Of a stretch of 64,000 nucleotides of DNA, positions 9,401 through 17,026 are shown piece after piece (positions within the stretch are counted from its first letter, which is position 1; the number at the start of each line of letters is the position of its first letter). Under the pieces are notes generated by a model. It did no database searches and was not told where the DNA came from. It worked only from the letters and a program-made list of their open reading frames with translations. Origin of the DNA: JAAURB01 sp049647265 (GTDB lineage Bacteria; Cyanobacteriota; Cyanobacteriia; Cyanobacteriales; Microcoleaceae); assembly GCA_049647265.1 (NCBI GenBank), contig JBARXJ010000015.1:124001-188000 (forward strand), given 5' to 3'. The position numbers and the translations under genes were made by a program.

Positions 9401-12400
9401 TGCAGTCGTTAATTTAAGTTTAGATTTAACCCAAATTGACGCAGAAGGAAATATCACAACTCGTTATGAATTTACCCCAATAGAACGGGCAGCATTAGAG
9501 TATGCCCGTCAAAATAATATTTTAATCGCTGTTGCTGCTGGAAATGACGGCGGAGTGATGTCAGTTTTGGGGCAATCTTCCCAAGAATTTGACAATATTA
9601 TTACCGTTGGGGCAGCCGAACAGTTTGACCCAGATACTTCTGTGTGGAAAGGTGCAGACCGTGCCGATTATTCCAGTTATGGTTACGGTTTAGATATTAC
9701 CGCTTACGGAGGGACCCTAGAACGTCCTGAGTTGTCTTTTACGGGGGATGGTATTGGCACAATGTCCGGCACGTCTGTGGCGACGGCAAAGGTCACAGGA
9801 GCGCTATCTCAGGTATGGGCAGCCAATCCAGAGTTAAATTACCGTCAGGTGATCGAAATTGTTAAGAATACAGCCACAGATTTAGGTGAGACCGGGTTTG
9901 ACCAAGAAACCGGTGCCGGGTTGTTGAATATAGCAGCGGCGGTCAGTTTAGCGAAAGTAACCACAGGAGAAGAACATTATGCACCCTCGAGTTGGATTCC
10001 GGACAGTTGGAGTGGAGAAGGAATCGTTACCCCAGGCGAACGCGCTGTTACATTTACCCATCCTATTGTTACTGAGAGTTTCAGCGGTTGGGTGATGCCA
10101 GAAATTGGAGTCGCCTTACGCAATAGTAACCAACATGAAGATCGCACGGATTTAGCTGAACCTTATAAAAAAACTCTCAGCTTTGATGCTTGGACTTATG
10201 GAGAGCGGGTTTTAGATTACCAATTAGATACGCCCGATGAACTTTGGTATCGGTTATCCGGAACGAATTATTGGGTACCCAGTGCCTATATCTACGGTTT
10301 CCCAGGGAGTCGCCCACCTGTTTTAGCTCCTCAACCTCAACCTCAACCTCAAACCCAACCCAGCTATTATCCTGATTTAGCATCCTTATCAGATGATCAG
10401 TGGAATGAGTATACCAAAGACAACACTCGTTTTGATCTCGGCTGGCCAGATTTTCAAGATGAGCGGCATTTAACACCGAAATCAATTCAGGATATCTATA
10501 CAGATTTATCTAATGAAATTTTTGATACACGCTATCCCATGACTGCCGGGTATTTACTAGATCCTGGATACCGTAATGGTCTTGGAATATGGCACTCTGG
10601 AATCGATCTTGCTGCTCCTGAAGGTTCTGCTGTTAAGGTTCCTGTCGGCGGAACAATTGTCCGAGGCATTCAAGAAATTGGAGGTAATTATTTTATTGGG
10701 GTTCAGGGAGATGATGGAAAGCTTTGGATTTACGGTCACTTAGGAACAGTTGCAGTACCGAGTGGAAGAATTGAAGCCGGACAAGTGATTGGAACCATTG
10801 GTAGTGCAGCTCATTTACACCTTGAAGTTCAACAAGGGCCAAACTATCGTCTCTCTCAAAGTGCTGACTTAAACACCGTTCAAAATGCAACGCTTAACCC
10901 CATTAAATCTTTCTGGGAACTAAAGAATGAAAATGCGACTTCCTCACCAACTGATCCTGGAAATAGTGTAGAAACATTTACAGGGCGAGTCATTGCTACC
11001 ATTGGCGCTAACGTCCGTTCAGGGCCGGGTACAAGTTATGAAGACGTTGGCGATCGCCAATACGGAGATACTATCAGCTTTGATGAAGTAACAACGGGTG
11101 AATCTATTGATTATCCGGAGTTAGGAACCGCAACAGACCAATGGTACAGAATTGCAGGAACCAATGAGTGGATATCGGCAGCAATAATTGACGGTTCGCC
11201 GCCCCAGCCTTCAGTTAATAATACTGTTGCTCGTCCGGGAGAACAACAGCAATATATTATCAAACCAAATGATACTCTTTGGGGAATTGCTCAACGATAT
11301 TTAGGTGACGGCAACCGTTGGCAAGAGATTATGAAAACGCCAGAGGGCGGTACGTTTACGGAAGCTGAAGCACGGAATTTGCAGGAGGGTCAATCTGTTT
11401 ATCTGCCAGTCATTTATCAGACGGGTACGGGTCAACCTGTGACTCCGCCTCCTTCTTCTACTCCACAACCTTCTCCTGACAGTGATTCTGGTGATGGTGA
11501 TTCTGATGGTGGTAATTCTGGTGGTGATAGCGATCTACCAGGTGGCAGTATTATAGAAGACTTGAAACAGTTACAGTTCGAGCTAGATAATACAAGTCTA
11601 TGGGGTTCTGGTAAGCAAGGCTTCCATTTAGGGGGAGATTGGCGATTCGATATAGGGGATGAGTGGTCATTTGGTCCCGGCGAATTCTGGGTAGATATGA
11701 AAGGTGGTCTTGGAGCGTATGTGAGTAGCGGAACTGCTGACATTAAATTACCTGGAGTTTTTGATTTTAAGTATGATAACAGTTCAAATCAATTTACAGT
11801 TTCATCTAATACTGGTGAAGGAGACACTCTATTTTCTAGTTACTTAGGCTTGGGTGCAGGTATTGATTTTGAGTTAGCATCTGGAATAGGAATAAACGAA
11901 AACATCCCTATCGTAGGTGGTACTGGTTTCAACTTTAAATCTGGTTTTGAATTGGATGGTGTTGATGTTGTGCTAGGGTCTACTATAGTGGCAGGTTTAG
12001 TAGCAACTGGAGTGCCGCTGAATATCGCTAAGTCGATTGCTGATTCAATTGATATAGACTCTGGATTTAATTTAGTAGATCGAGAATTCGACGATTCTAA
12101 TCAGTTAGAAGCGGATGATAGTGCTGGTATTAACATAAATTTGACAGATGCATTGCTCAAAAATTTAAAATTTGGCAGTTTGAATGCGAGCGAGATATTA
12201 GGTGCAAATCTTGGAGTGAATTTCAATCAAAAATCTACTTTAGACTTTATAGGCTTCCACTTTGATCAAAATAACGATAATAAGCCTGATTTTCACTTAA
12301 ATATTGGGGAAAGTATTTCTGAGAAACTTACAGGTAATTTAAATAATCTTAGGGTTCAGCCAATTACTCAGTTAAAAACAACTTTTTCTCCCCAGCTAAT

Positions 12401-12599
12401 AGGTAATATTGGCGCATCTTTTCAAAGTGCTATAGACAGTGTAATTCCTGATTCTACCCCACAATGGCTCAAAGAGCTAATCAAGGTTAATCCTAGTGGA
12501 GTAAACTTTGATATAAACTTGACTTATCCAGGATTAGAATATGCAGTTAAAGAATTTAATCCATTTGAAGTTTCTAACTACTGGCTACCTTTCAAGTAA
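6498..12599 (+). CDS. Giant multidomain protein: DUF4114, S8 subtilase, SH3-like, M23 peptidase, LysM
   Basis: This 2033-residue protein has no close named family that I know. In order: a short basic N-terminus (MSFFNQLFKKSLSKK); an acidic Ser/Glu/Asp stretch to about 230; a DUF4114-like domain near 320-405, ending DYNDMMFQ; a second acidic region about 440-800 with a 58-residue tandem repeat; an S8 subtilase about 865-1150, with D874, H912 (HGTH), oxyanion N1016 and S1093 (SGTSVAT) all present; an SH3-like segment about 1200-1270; an M23 endopeptidase about 1350-1445, with H1366, D1370, H1414 and H1439-L-H1441; a second SH3-like segment about 1497-1570; LysM about 1585-1635; a Gly/Ser/Asp linker; and a beta-rich unknown tail about 1680-2033. 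It should act outside the cytoplasm on protein and peptidoglycan. No classical signal peptide is seen. The M50 and HlyD genes downstream are plausible exporters (inference). Confidence 0.85.
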   Translation: MSFFNQLFKKSLSKKRTFQETFILEPTLNPSAIIDVGDESYDLTIIDIDLPDEIESEVDLEDETLSEGDLTSVEASNSDEVDTVEIPFTTDLEEVDIEDHDIEDNPKNSEDYETKITDSKSNSEYSTDQDVEIDSKVDSEGEETSENLDETASDSNENTDTLTPDEKTVSESTLPGKYEGEEIETNPEDSLDESKEAAEESNHSDTKIDSDNETDIVEETPSSPINFNSGTFTVGETGEVQFDYLFDGGKYSQGELAIFSLEGMEELDPNSEEFIQEATRRALSDSELGYVVISDASEGAKFSGELGEEDFNQGEYLGVKTFNMNPGDEFAVMLIPNGKVEDVLDNPNLEGSNQPLFSLSTANPDDRFQFGQIADVTGDGNTFVFEDVPADESDRDYNDMMFQIRGATGEAVNLDEVISDEKDWRSDDMGQALIEYEIPYITPEDPIFELENDLLDLAIELEDSLDDGESETEIEADEKVSNSETIDEIDELSEDEESPNEVIESEIDQSVVEIEDNSENSVTENSSPELETVEAEENISDAVTEETNELEVVEIEDNLENSVVEESDVVEIEDNSENSVTENSLPELEIVEPEENVSDAVIEETDESEVVEIEEDKEIPTVQQNEELVVLEAEDNAESEKSQTEPKVINNSSDYLTVEETEDSEVIQNIDNSDTAIVEVSKNNLETPLAEESNPESENIEIESPSETLSTEEIQLSENIEIEDNLDNPNLNETEETELIETENISENSTLPVNTTEIENVENNFSATSPTSTVESPTVNLVNRLENLTQNLQNQTVSETPVNSNLVEQLEQITNRLKTQAELNLNPPVSSTTLQLIETLETQLITEKTISAPVEAPVNFEFTTENQPLIGIIDTGFSGDNPDIDYSRITWGQDHVDGDSDPTLTAGEGNEHGTHILGLIAAEQDNGIGIDGMNNNAPIWAGRAIGSGKWAESLIEFVDATIESEQPNAVVNLSLDLTQIDAEGNITTRYEFTPIERAALEYARQNNILIAVAAGNDGGVMSVLGQSSQEFDNIITVGAAEQFDPDTSVWKGADRADYSSYGYGLDITAYGGTLERPELSFTGDGIGTMSGTSVATAKVTGALSQVWAANPELNYRQVIEIVKNTATDLGETGFDQETGAGLLNIAAAVSLAKVTTGEEHYAPSSWIPDSWSGEGIVTPGERAVTFTHPIVTESFSGWVMPEIGVALRNSNQHEDRTDLAEPYKKTLSFDAWTYGERVLDYQLDTPDELWYRLSGTNYWVPSAYIYGFPGSRPPVLAPQPQPQPQTQPSYYPDLASLSDDQWNEYTKDNTRFDLGWPDFQDERHLTPKSIQDIYTDLSNEIFDTRYPMTAGYLLDPGYRNGLGIWHSGIDLAAPEGSAVKVPVGGTIVRGIQEIGGNYFIGVQGDDGKLWIYGHLGTVAVPSGRIEAGQVIGTIGSAAHLHLEVQQGPNYRLSQSADLNTVQNATLNPIKSFWELKNENATSSPTDPGNSVETFTGRVIATIGANVRSGPGTSYEDVGDRQYGDTISFDEVTTGESIDYPELGTATDQWYRIAGTNEWISAAIIDGSPPQPSVNNTVARPGEQQQYIIKPNDTLWGIAQRYLGDGNRWQEIMKTPEGGTFTEAEARNLQEGQSVYLPVIYQTGTGQPVTPPPSSTPQPSPDSDSGDGDSDGGNSGGDSDLPGGSIIEDLKQLQFELDNTSLWGSGKQGFHLGGDWRFDIGDEWSFGPGEFWVDMKGGLGAYVSSGTADIKLPGVFDFKYDNSSNQFTVSSNTGEGDTLFSSYLGLGAGIDFELASGIGINENIPIVGGTGFNFKSGFELDGVDVVLGSTIVAGLVATGVPLNIAKSIADSIDIDSGFNLVDREFDDSNQLEADDSAGININLTDALLKNLKFGSLNASEILGANLGVNFNQKSTLDFIGFHFDQNNDNKPDFHLNIGESISEKLTGNLNNLRVQPITQLKTTFSPQLIGNIGASFQSAIDSVIPDSTPQWLKELIKVNPSGVNFDINLTYPGLEYAVKEFNPFEVSNYWLPFK
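8028..8348 (+). repeat. Tandem 174-bp repeat inside the acidic region of the giant gene
   Basis: The stretch starting at 8028 (codes VVEIEDNSENSVTEN) recurs at 8202 in the same frame with a period of 174 bp, or 58 codons. Both copies run through the phrases ELE-VE-EEN-SDAV-EET and end in EVVEIE. The similarity is visible at DNA level, which suggests a recent internal duplication. A partial third EIEDN unit follows further on. Confidence 0.75.
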
Positions 12600-13184
12600 T
12601 CAAAATCGACAGATGAGTAGTAGCAAAGTCAGTTACGAACGCTCAATTTCTGCAACTAATAATCGAATTAATGGTTGGAAAAATCCTAGATTAGCTTATC
12701 CAATTTTCTAATGAAAATCGAATTTCTTGACACAAACGTGATCGTACATCAACTATTCCTCAATGTAGGGGTGATTTACCAATTGCCTCTACAAATTTCC
12801 CCACCACCGAATATATCACCAGAATAAAATATTAACCCGATCGCCCATTTCTGTAGGGGCGCAATGCTTGCGCCCTCTTCCGCCCCTAATTAATGATGAG
12901 AGACACCCCAATAACCATGACATACCTGCCCAAATTCCCGATGCGATCGCTGCTGGATCTCCCATATTTTGGCGCAAGCAAGGGCGTATGCAATACGCCC
13001 CTACGTTTAATTTATTTCGGTGCAATATTAGATCCCGTAAAATCATGCGATCGCCTCCAATTGATGATGAGATACACCCCAATAACCATGACATACCTGC
13101 CCAAATTCCCGATGCGATCAAGGGCGTATGCAATACGCCCCTACGTTTAATTTATTTCGGTGCAATATTAACTTTGAAAAAACA
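12600..13184. repeat. REP-type palindromes in two direct-repeat units next to a RAYT gene
   Basis: There is no gene here. Two copies of a composite unit lie in direct orientation. Part a is 57 bp at 12892-12948 and 13063-13119; part b is 51 bp at 12980-13030 and 13120-13170. Copy 1 has 31 extra bases between a and b. Each part b begins with the palindrome GGGCGTAT-GCA-ATACGCCC (8-bp arms, 3-nt loop) at 12982-13000 and 13122-13140. A variant with compensating changes, GGGCGCAA-TGC-TTGCGCCC, lies at 12857-12875. The arrangement of GC-rich palindromes flanking a Y1 transposase gene is that of REP/RAYT modules. Confidence 0.8.
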
Positions 13185-13794
13185 ATGATGAAATATAATC
13201 CACCAAATCCATCACCGACGCTCTATTCGTCTCAAAGGATACGATTATTCACAACCCGGAGCATATTTTATTACTCTCTGCACTTATAAACGACAATGTT
13301 GGTTTGGAGAAATTCATCAAGATAAAATGCACCTTAATCAAATTGGTAATATTGTTGCACAAGAATGGTTAAAATCAGCTAAAATGCGACCCAATATAAA
13401 ATTAGATGAATGGATTATTATGCCGAATCATTTCCACGGAATTGTATGGATTATTCAATCTGATTTTGAGATTAAATCTGAGGGCGTATATAAGGGCGTA
13501 TGCAATACGCCCCAACCGTCCCGACGGGAAAAATTCAGGCGGATGGGTAATTCTTTGGCTTCGTTTCTGGGTGGATTTAAAAGCGCTGTGACCCGGCGAA
13601 TTAATCTATGGTGTAATAGTAATTCTATTCCGATTTGGCAGCGGAATTATTATGAATCAATTATCCGAGATGAAAAAGCATTAAATAATATTCGAGCATA
13701 TATTCAAAATAATCCGAGAAATTGGGAGGAAGATCTCGAAAACACTAAATCTGATTCTCATTTGCCAGAATATGACCTGAGTTTAATCTTTTAA
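13185..13794 (+). pseudogene. REP-associated tyrosine transposase (RAYT), N-terminus frameshifted
   Basis: RAYTs are single-copy Y1/HUH transposases that handle REP palindromes. The frame from 13192 to 13794 encodes the family landmarks: IHHRRSIRLKGYDYS, AYFITLCTY, the HUH motif in MPNHFHGIVW, and the tyrosine helix WQRNYYESIIRDEKAL followed by YIQNNPRNW. The natural start appears to be the ATG pair at 13185/13188 (MMKYNP), which is in another frame. One surplus base in the CCACCAAATCC run near 13200-13205 separates it from the rest. The uninterrupted frame therefore has its first ATG only at 13327, which would drop about 45 residues. A REP palindrome lies inside the coding region at 13494-13512 and is read in frame. 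Re-initiation at a non-ATG codon cannot be excluded, and neither can a base-calling error. Confidence 0.75.
13494..13512. repeat. REP palindrome copy within the RAYT coding sequence
   Basis: A third perfect copy of GGGCGTAT-GCA-ATACGCCC lies here, identical to those at 12982 and 13122. In frame it encodes part of KGVCNTP, between the HUH motif and the tyrosine helix of the transposase. A partial copy (GGGCGTATA) precedes it at 13482. Confidence 0.8.
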
Positions 13795-13846
13795 CCCTCC
13801 TCAAGAACATTATCTTTCAAGAACAGAAAGCATCTACTTATTAACC

Positions 13847-15289
13847 ATGAGATTAAATAATAAAGATTGTGATTTTGACAAGTCAGGCTTGATATTACCC
13901 GATTTAGAGCCTTACTGGAAATTGATTCAAACTAAAACCTCGAATGCTATTTTGCTTAAAGCAAGAAATAACTCAATCACTCATCAATTTACCCCAGAAG
14001 AAGGTTTAGCTTTATCCTGCTTCAAAGGGAGATTTACTACTTTACAGGTTCAAAAATATTGTCAAAAAAAAGTTAATGATTTTCCTGAAAACTTAGTTTT
14101 TAATCTTTTACAAAAACTGGTAGAACTTCAGGTGATAGCTTGGGACACTGTAGAAGCAGATGAAAATCAGAAACAAGTCTTTTTGAAGTTAAAAGACTGC
14201 GTTCACTGGATAGAACATCCAGACGGATATTGGATACTTCGTAACCCTGAAAATTTTATATTTATGCAAGTTTGTCAACAGGATAAAGCCATTATAGATA
14301 AACTTCAATATCAACCGCTTTCAACTGTTGGTCAAGAATTTTGTATTGATCTAACAGAGATAAAATCACTCCTACAAAAATTAAGAGTAGCTGCAATGCT
14401 GGAGGGAACTACACCGCCGAAACCACCTAAACGTAAGTTTAACCCTATGCAGTTATTATTCTTTCGCATTCCCCTATTTAACCCCGATCAATGGTTAAAC
14501 CAACATATCGATAAATTGCGCTGGATATGGACTCAAGCTGTTGCTTTTCTGCTGACAATATTTCTGGTAACTTCTGCTATTATCGGCTATTCCCAAAGAG
14601 ATGAAATTCTCTATACAGGACTTCAATTATTAAATAATGCAGGAGGTTCATTATTGCTTCCCTTCGGACTTTTAGCCATGTTTGTTGTGACTATTCATGA
14701 ACTTGGACACGCTTTTACTTTAAAAAATTATGGCGGTATTGTACCTGAATTTGGCTTGTTTATTATGATGTTTATTCCTGCTGCCTATACCGATACAACC
14801 GATAGTTATTGTTTAGTTAAACGATATCAACGGCTTTTAGTGTTTGGTGCAGGTGTTATTGTCCAGTTTATCATTGCGGCGATCGCATTACTCTTGTGGA
14901 ATTGGTCAAACCCCAGTAGTTGGCTACACACAGCCAGTTATTTGTTAATGACTGCGGCTTTATTTACCGTTGCATTAAACCTTAACCCTTTGGCAAGTCG
15001 TTTTGATGGCTACTACATCGCTTCAGCTATAACTGGAATTAATAACCTCAGAAGCCGTTCTTTTAAATTGTATCGGAATTTTTTCACCGGAAAACCCAAT
15101 GTAGAAAATCAACAGGACACATTAATATTAGCCTGTTATGCACCCTTTAGTTTGGCATACATTTACTTTGTCTTTGGTTTTTTAATCTTAAGAATTACTG
15201 ATTTTTCATTTGCCAATATCCCGACACTGAGTTTAATTTTATTACTCATTTGGATAATTTACTCAATGTTACCCGTATCTAAATCTTAA
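13847..15289 (+). CDS. M50-family membrane metalloprotease with N-terminal winged-helix-like region
   Basis: This 480-residue integral membrane protein belongs to the M50 group often named putative peptide zinc metalloprotease and often found with HlyD proteins in secretion loci. The zinc motif is VTIHELGHAFT near residue 285, and the third ligand is probably the Asp in NPLASRFDGYY near residue 387. About six to seven membrane segments lie from residue 225 to the end. Residues 25-195 are soluble and look like one or two small winged-helix units, reminiscent of PqqD/RRE peptide-binding domains. That resemblance is weak and by eye. The next gene (HlyD-like) starts about 25 bp downstream, so the two form an operon. 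A role in cleaving or exporting the giant protein upstream is inferred from position. Confidence 0.8.
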   Translation: MRLNNKDCDFDKSGLILPDLEPYWKLIQTKTSNAILLKARNNSITHQFTPEEGLALSCFKGRFTTLQVQKYCQKKVNDFPENLVFNLLQKLVELQVIAWDTVEADENQKQVFLKLKDCVHWIEHPDGYWILRNPENFIFMQVCQQDKAIIDKLQYQPLSTVGQEFCIDLTEIKSLLQKLRVAAMLEGTTPPKPPKRKFNPMQLLFFRIPLFNPDQWLNQHIDKLRWIWTQAVAFLLTIFLVTSAIIGYSQRDEILYTGLQLLNNAGGSLLLPFGLLAMFVVTIHELGHAFTLKNYGGIVPEFGLFIMMFIPAAYTDTTDSYCLVKRYQRLLVFGAGVIVQFIIAAIALLLWNWSNPSSWLHTASYLLMTAALFTVALNLNPLASRFDGYYIASAITGINNLRSRSFKLYRNFFTGKPNVENQQDTLILACYAPFSLAYIYFVFGFLILRITDFSFANIPTLSLILLLIWIIYSMLPVSKS

Positions 15290-15313
15290 TTGTTGTTTAT
15301 TAATTTAATACCC

Positions 15314-16867
15314 ATGAATTCTACACCTCAAAATTCTACTCAACCTCGTCTTAAAGTTGTTCCACCAACAGTTAAAGAACAACCCAAGCCTCAAGAAAAA
15401 CCTGTTCAATCTCCCCTTAAACAAACACCACAAAAATATACCTTTCCGAAGCAATGGATAGCTTGGGGAGTGGTACTATTAGGACTGGGTGGCATTGGTA
15501 TGATTCCCGTTAACCATTCTATCAGTGGTAAAACAACAATTACATCGACTGTTGGCAAACGTCAATCGGTTACAATGCCAGAAACAGGAATATTAACTCT
15601 GCACGTTAATTCAAATCAAACAGTTAAACCCGGAGATGTTTTAGCAACCGTTTTAAGTTCTGACTTGGAGAATCAAAAAGCAGCAACAAGTCAAAGAATT
15701 GCAGAGGCAAAAACAGCAGTTAATAAGGCTCAACAGCAACTAATGTTAGCTCAAACTCGCTTAGAAGTTGCTAACACTTTAGAATTAATTGCCATCAAAA
15801 ATATGAATCGCAAACAGCAAGAATTCAACAACTCAAAACTATCATCAGGAACGCCTATAATCAGAGCAATAGAGGGGGGGAAAGCGGAAATAGAAAGCGA
15901 AATTATAGGAATTGAAAAAGAAATCTATAGACTAAAAAGTGAAAAAGTGGATTTAGAAAATGAAAAAGCTAAAACTGAGAATAAAATTGAACAATTGAAA
16001 AAAGAATTAGAAAAAATTAAGTCAGACTTAGAAAAGCTAAATCCATTGAAAGAGCAAGGAATAATTGGATCATATTATCCTTTATTGAATAACTTGGAAA
16101 GCAAAGCTAGAGAGTTAGAAAATCAAATAGACCTAGAAGAAGACTATTCAATAAAAAGTCATCAAGAAAAAATCAATCAAAAAGAGAACCAAATTTCACA
16201 AGCCAGAGAGTCAATTAACCAACCTAAACAACAAATAAGAGTCAAATTAGAGGAAATTAATCAAGTTATTGAAGAGTTAGAAAAACAGTTAGAAGAAGCG
16301 GAAGACATCGTCGAACAAAAGACTATTGAACGAAGATTTGCACAGCAGGAAGTGGATGCATCACTGGCAGAAATTGCGGATAAACAAGATTTATTATCTC
16401 AACAGGAAGATGAATTAAAACGTTTGGAACAATATCAGGAACAATTAACAATTAAAGCCACAGTATCGGGTACTGTTACTGCATCAGATTTAGATTTACG
16501 CGATCGCTCCTCCTTAGAAGCAGGACGGGAAATTTTAAGCGTTGTGAATTTATCCAATTTAACGGGATTGGTTGAAGTTAAACAGGAGGAAATTGATTTA
16601 ATCGATCAAAGCCTACCCGTAACCTTTAAACCCCGTCAGGCGACGGTAAAGCAGTATCAAGCTAAAATAGCAGATATTCAACCCGTGATTCAATCCGACG
16701 AATCTGGACAAAATTCGGTGTTGCAAATTCGGATTACAATTGAGAATAATGACCGCCAATTGCAACCGGGACTAGAAGGAGTTGCCCACATTCAAACTCC
16801 TAAATTGAGAGTTTATCAGAAAATTTCACGGGAAGTTTTAAAGTTATTTCCTTGGTGGAAACTGTAA
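15314..16867 (+). CDS. HlyD-type membrane fusion / periplasmic adaptor protein with long coiled coil
   Basis: This is a 517-residue adaptor protein. It has a short Pro/Gln-rich cytoplasmic N-terminus, one membrane anchor around residues 48-66 (WIAWGVVLLGLGG...), then the first half of a lipoyl-like domain (ETGILTLHVNSNQTVKPGD). A long heptad-rich coiled coil spans about residues 115-375, rich in Glu, Lys and Gln. The second half-motif is ATVSGTVTASDLDLRD, followed by the beta-barrel region. The coiled coil is longer than in small adaptors, which suits spanning a thick cyanobacterial periplasm. The start is the ATG at 15314; a TTG at 15290 is in frame but less likely. No ABC transporter or TolC gene is adjacent. 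It probably works with the M50 protein just upstream. Confidence 0.85.
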   Translation: MNSTPQNSTQPRLKVVPPTVKEQPKPQEKPVQSPLKQTPQKYTFPKQWIAWGVVLLGLGGIGMIPVNHSISGKTTITSTVGKRQSVTMPETGILTLHVNSNQTVKPGDVLATVLSSDLENQKAATSQRIAEAKTAVNKAQQQLMLAQTRLEVANTLELIAIKNMNRKQQEFNNSKLSSGTPIIRAIEGGKAEIESEIIGIEKEIYRLKSEKVDLENEKAKTENKIEQLKKELEKIKSDLEKLNPLKEQGIIGSYYPLLNNLESKARELENQIDLEEDYSIKSHQEKINQKENQISQARESINQPKQQIRVKLEEINQVIEELEKQLEEAEDIVEQKTIERRFAQQEVDASLAEIADKQDLLSQQEDELKRLEQYQEQLTIKATVSGTVTASDLDLRDRSSLEAGREILSVVNLSNLTGLVEVKQEEIDLIDQSLPVTFKPRQATVKQYQAKIADIQPVIQSDESGQNSVLQIRITIENNDRQLQPGLEGVAHIQTPKLRVYQKISREVLKLFPWWKL

Positions 16868-16927
16868 CTGATATTCTTTTATTTTACATGAAAGAGTATG
16901 CAGATTGATGTAACGCAGTTGGGATAC

Positions 16928-16958
16928 AAAAAATCCCTAACTTTTCTCAAGCTAGGGA
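16928..16958 (-). terminator. Rho-independent terminator of apcE
   Basis: Read on the minus strand, arms TCCCTAGCTT (16958-16949) and AAGTTAGGGA (16943-16934) pair with one mismatch around a 5-nt loop and are followed by six T residues (16933-16928). The site is about 70 bp past the apcE stop, the right distance for its 3' end. Confidence 0.7.
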
Positions 16959-17026
16959 CTCATTCAACAAATTAATCGGAAATTGAGAGTTTTAACAATG
17001 TGTTTTGCTCCCAATTTATTATTGAT

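Noticed and set aside
9152..11743. Several minus-strand frames of 60-103 codons within the giant gene
   Set aside because: Shadows of the long plus-strand coding sequence.
12816..13188. Several 80-106 codon frames on both strands in the REP region
   Set aside because: They are translations of the repeated palindromic units; the same peptide appears twice.
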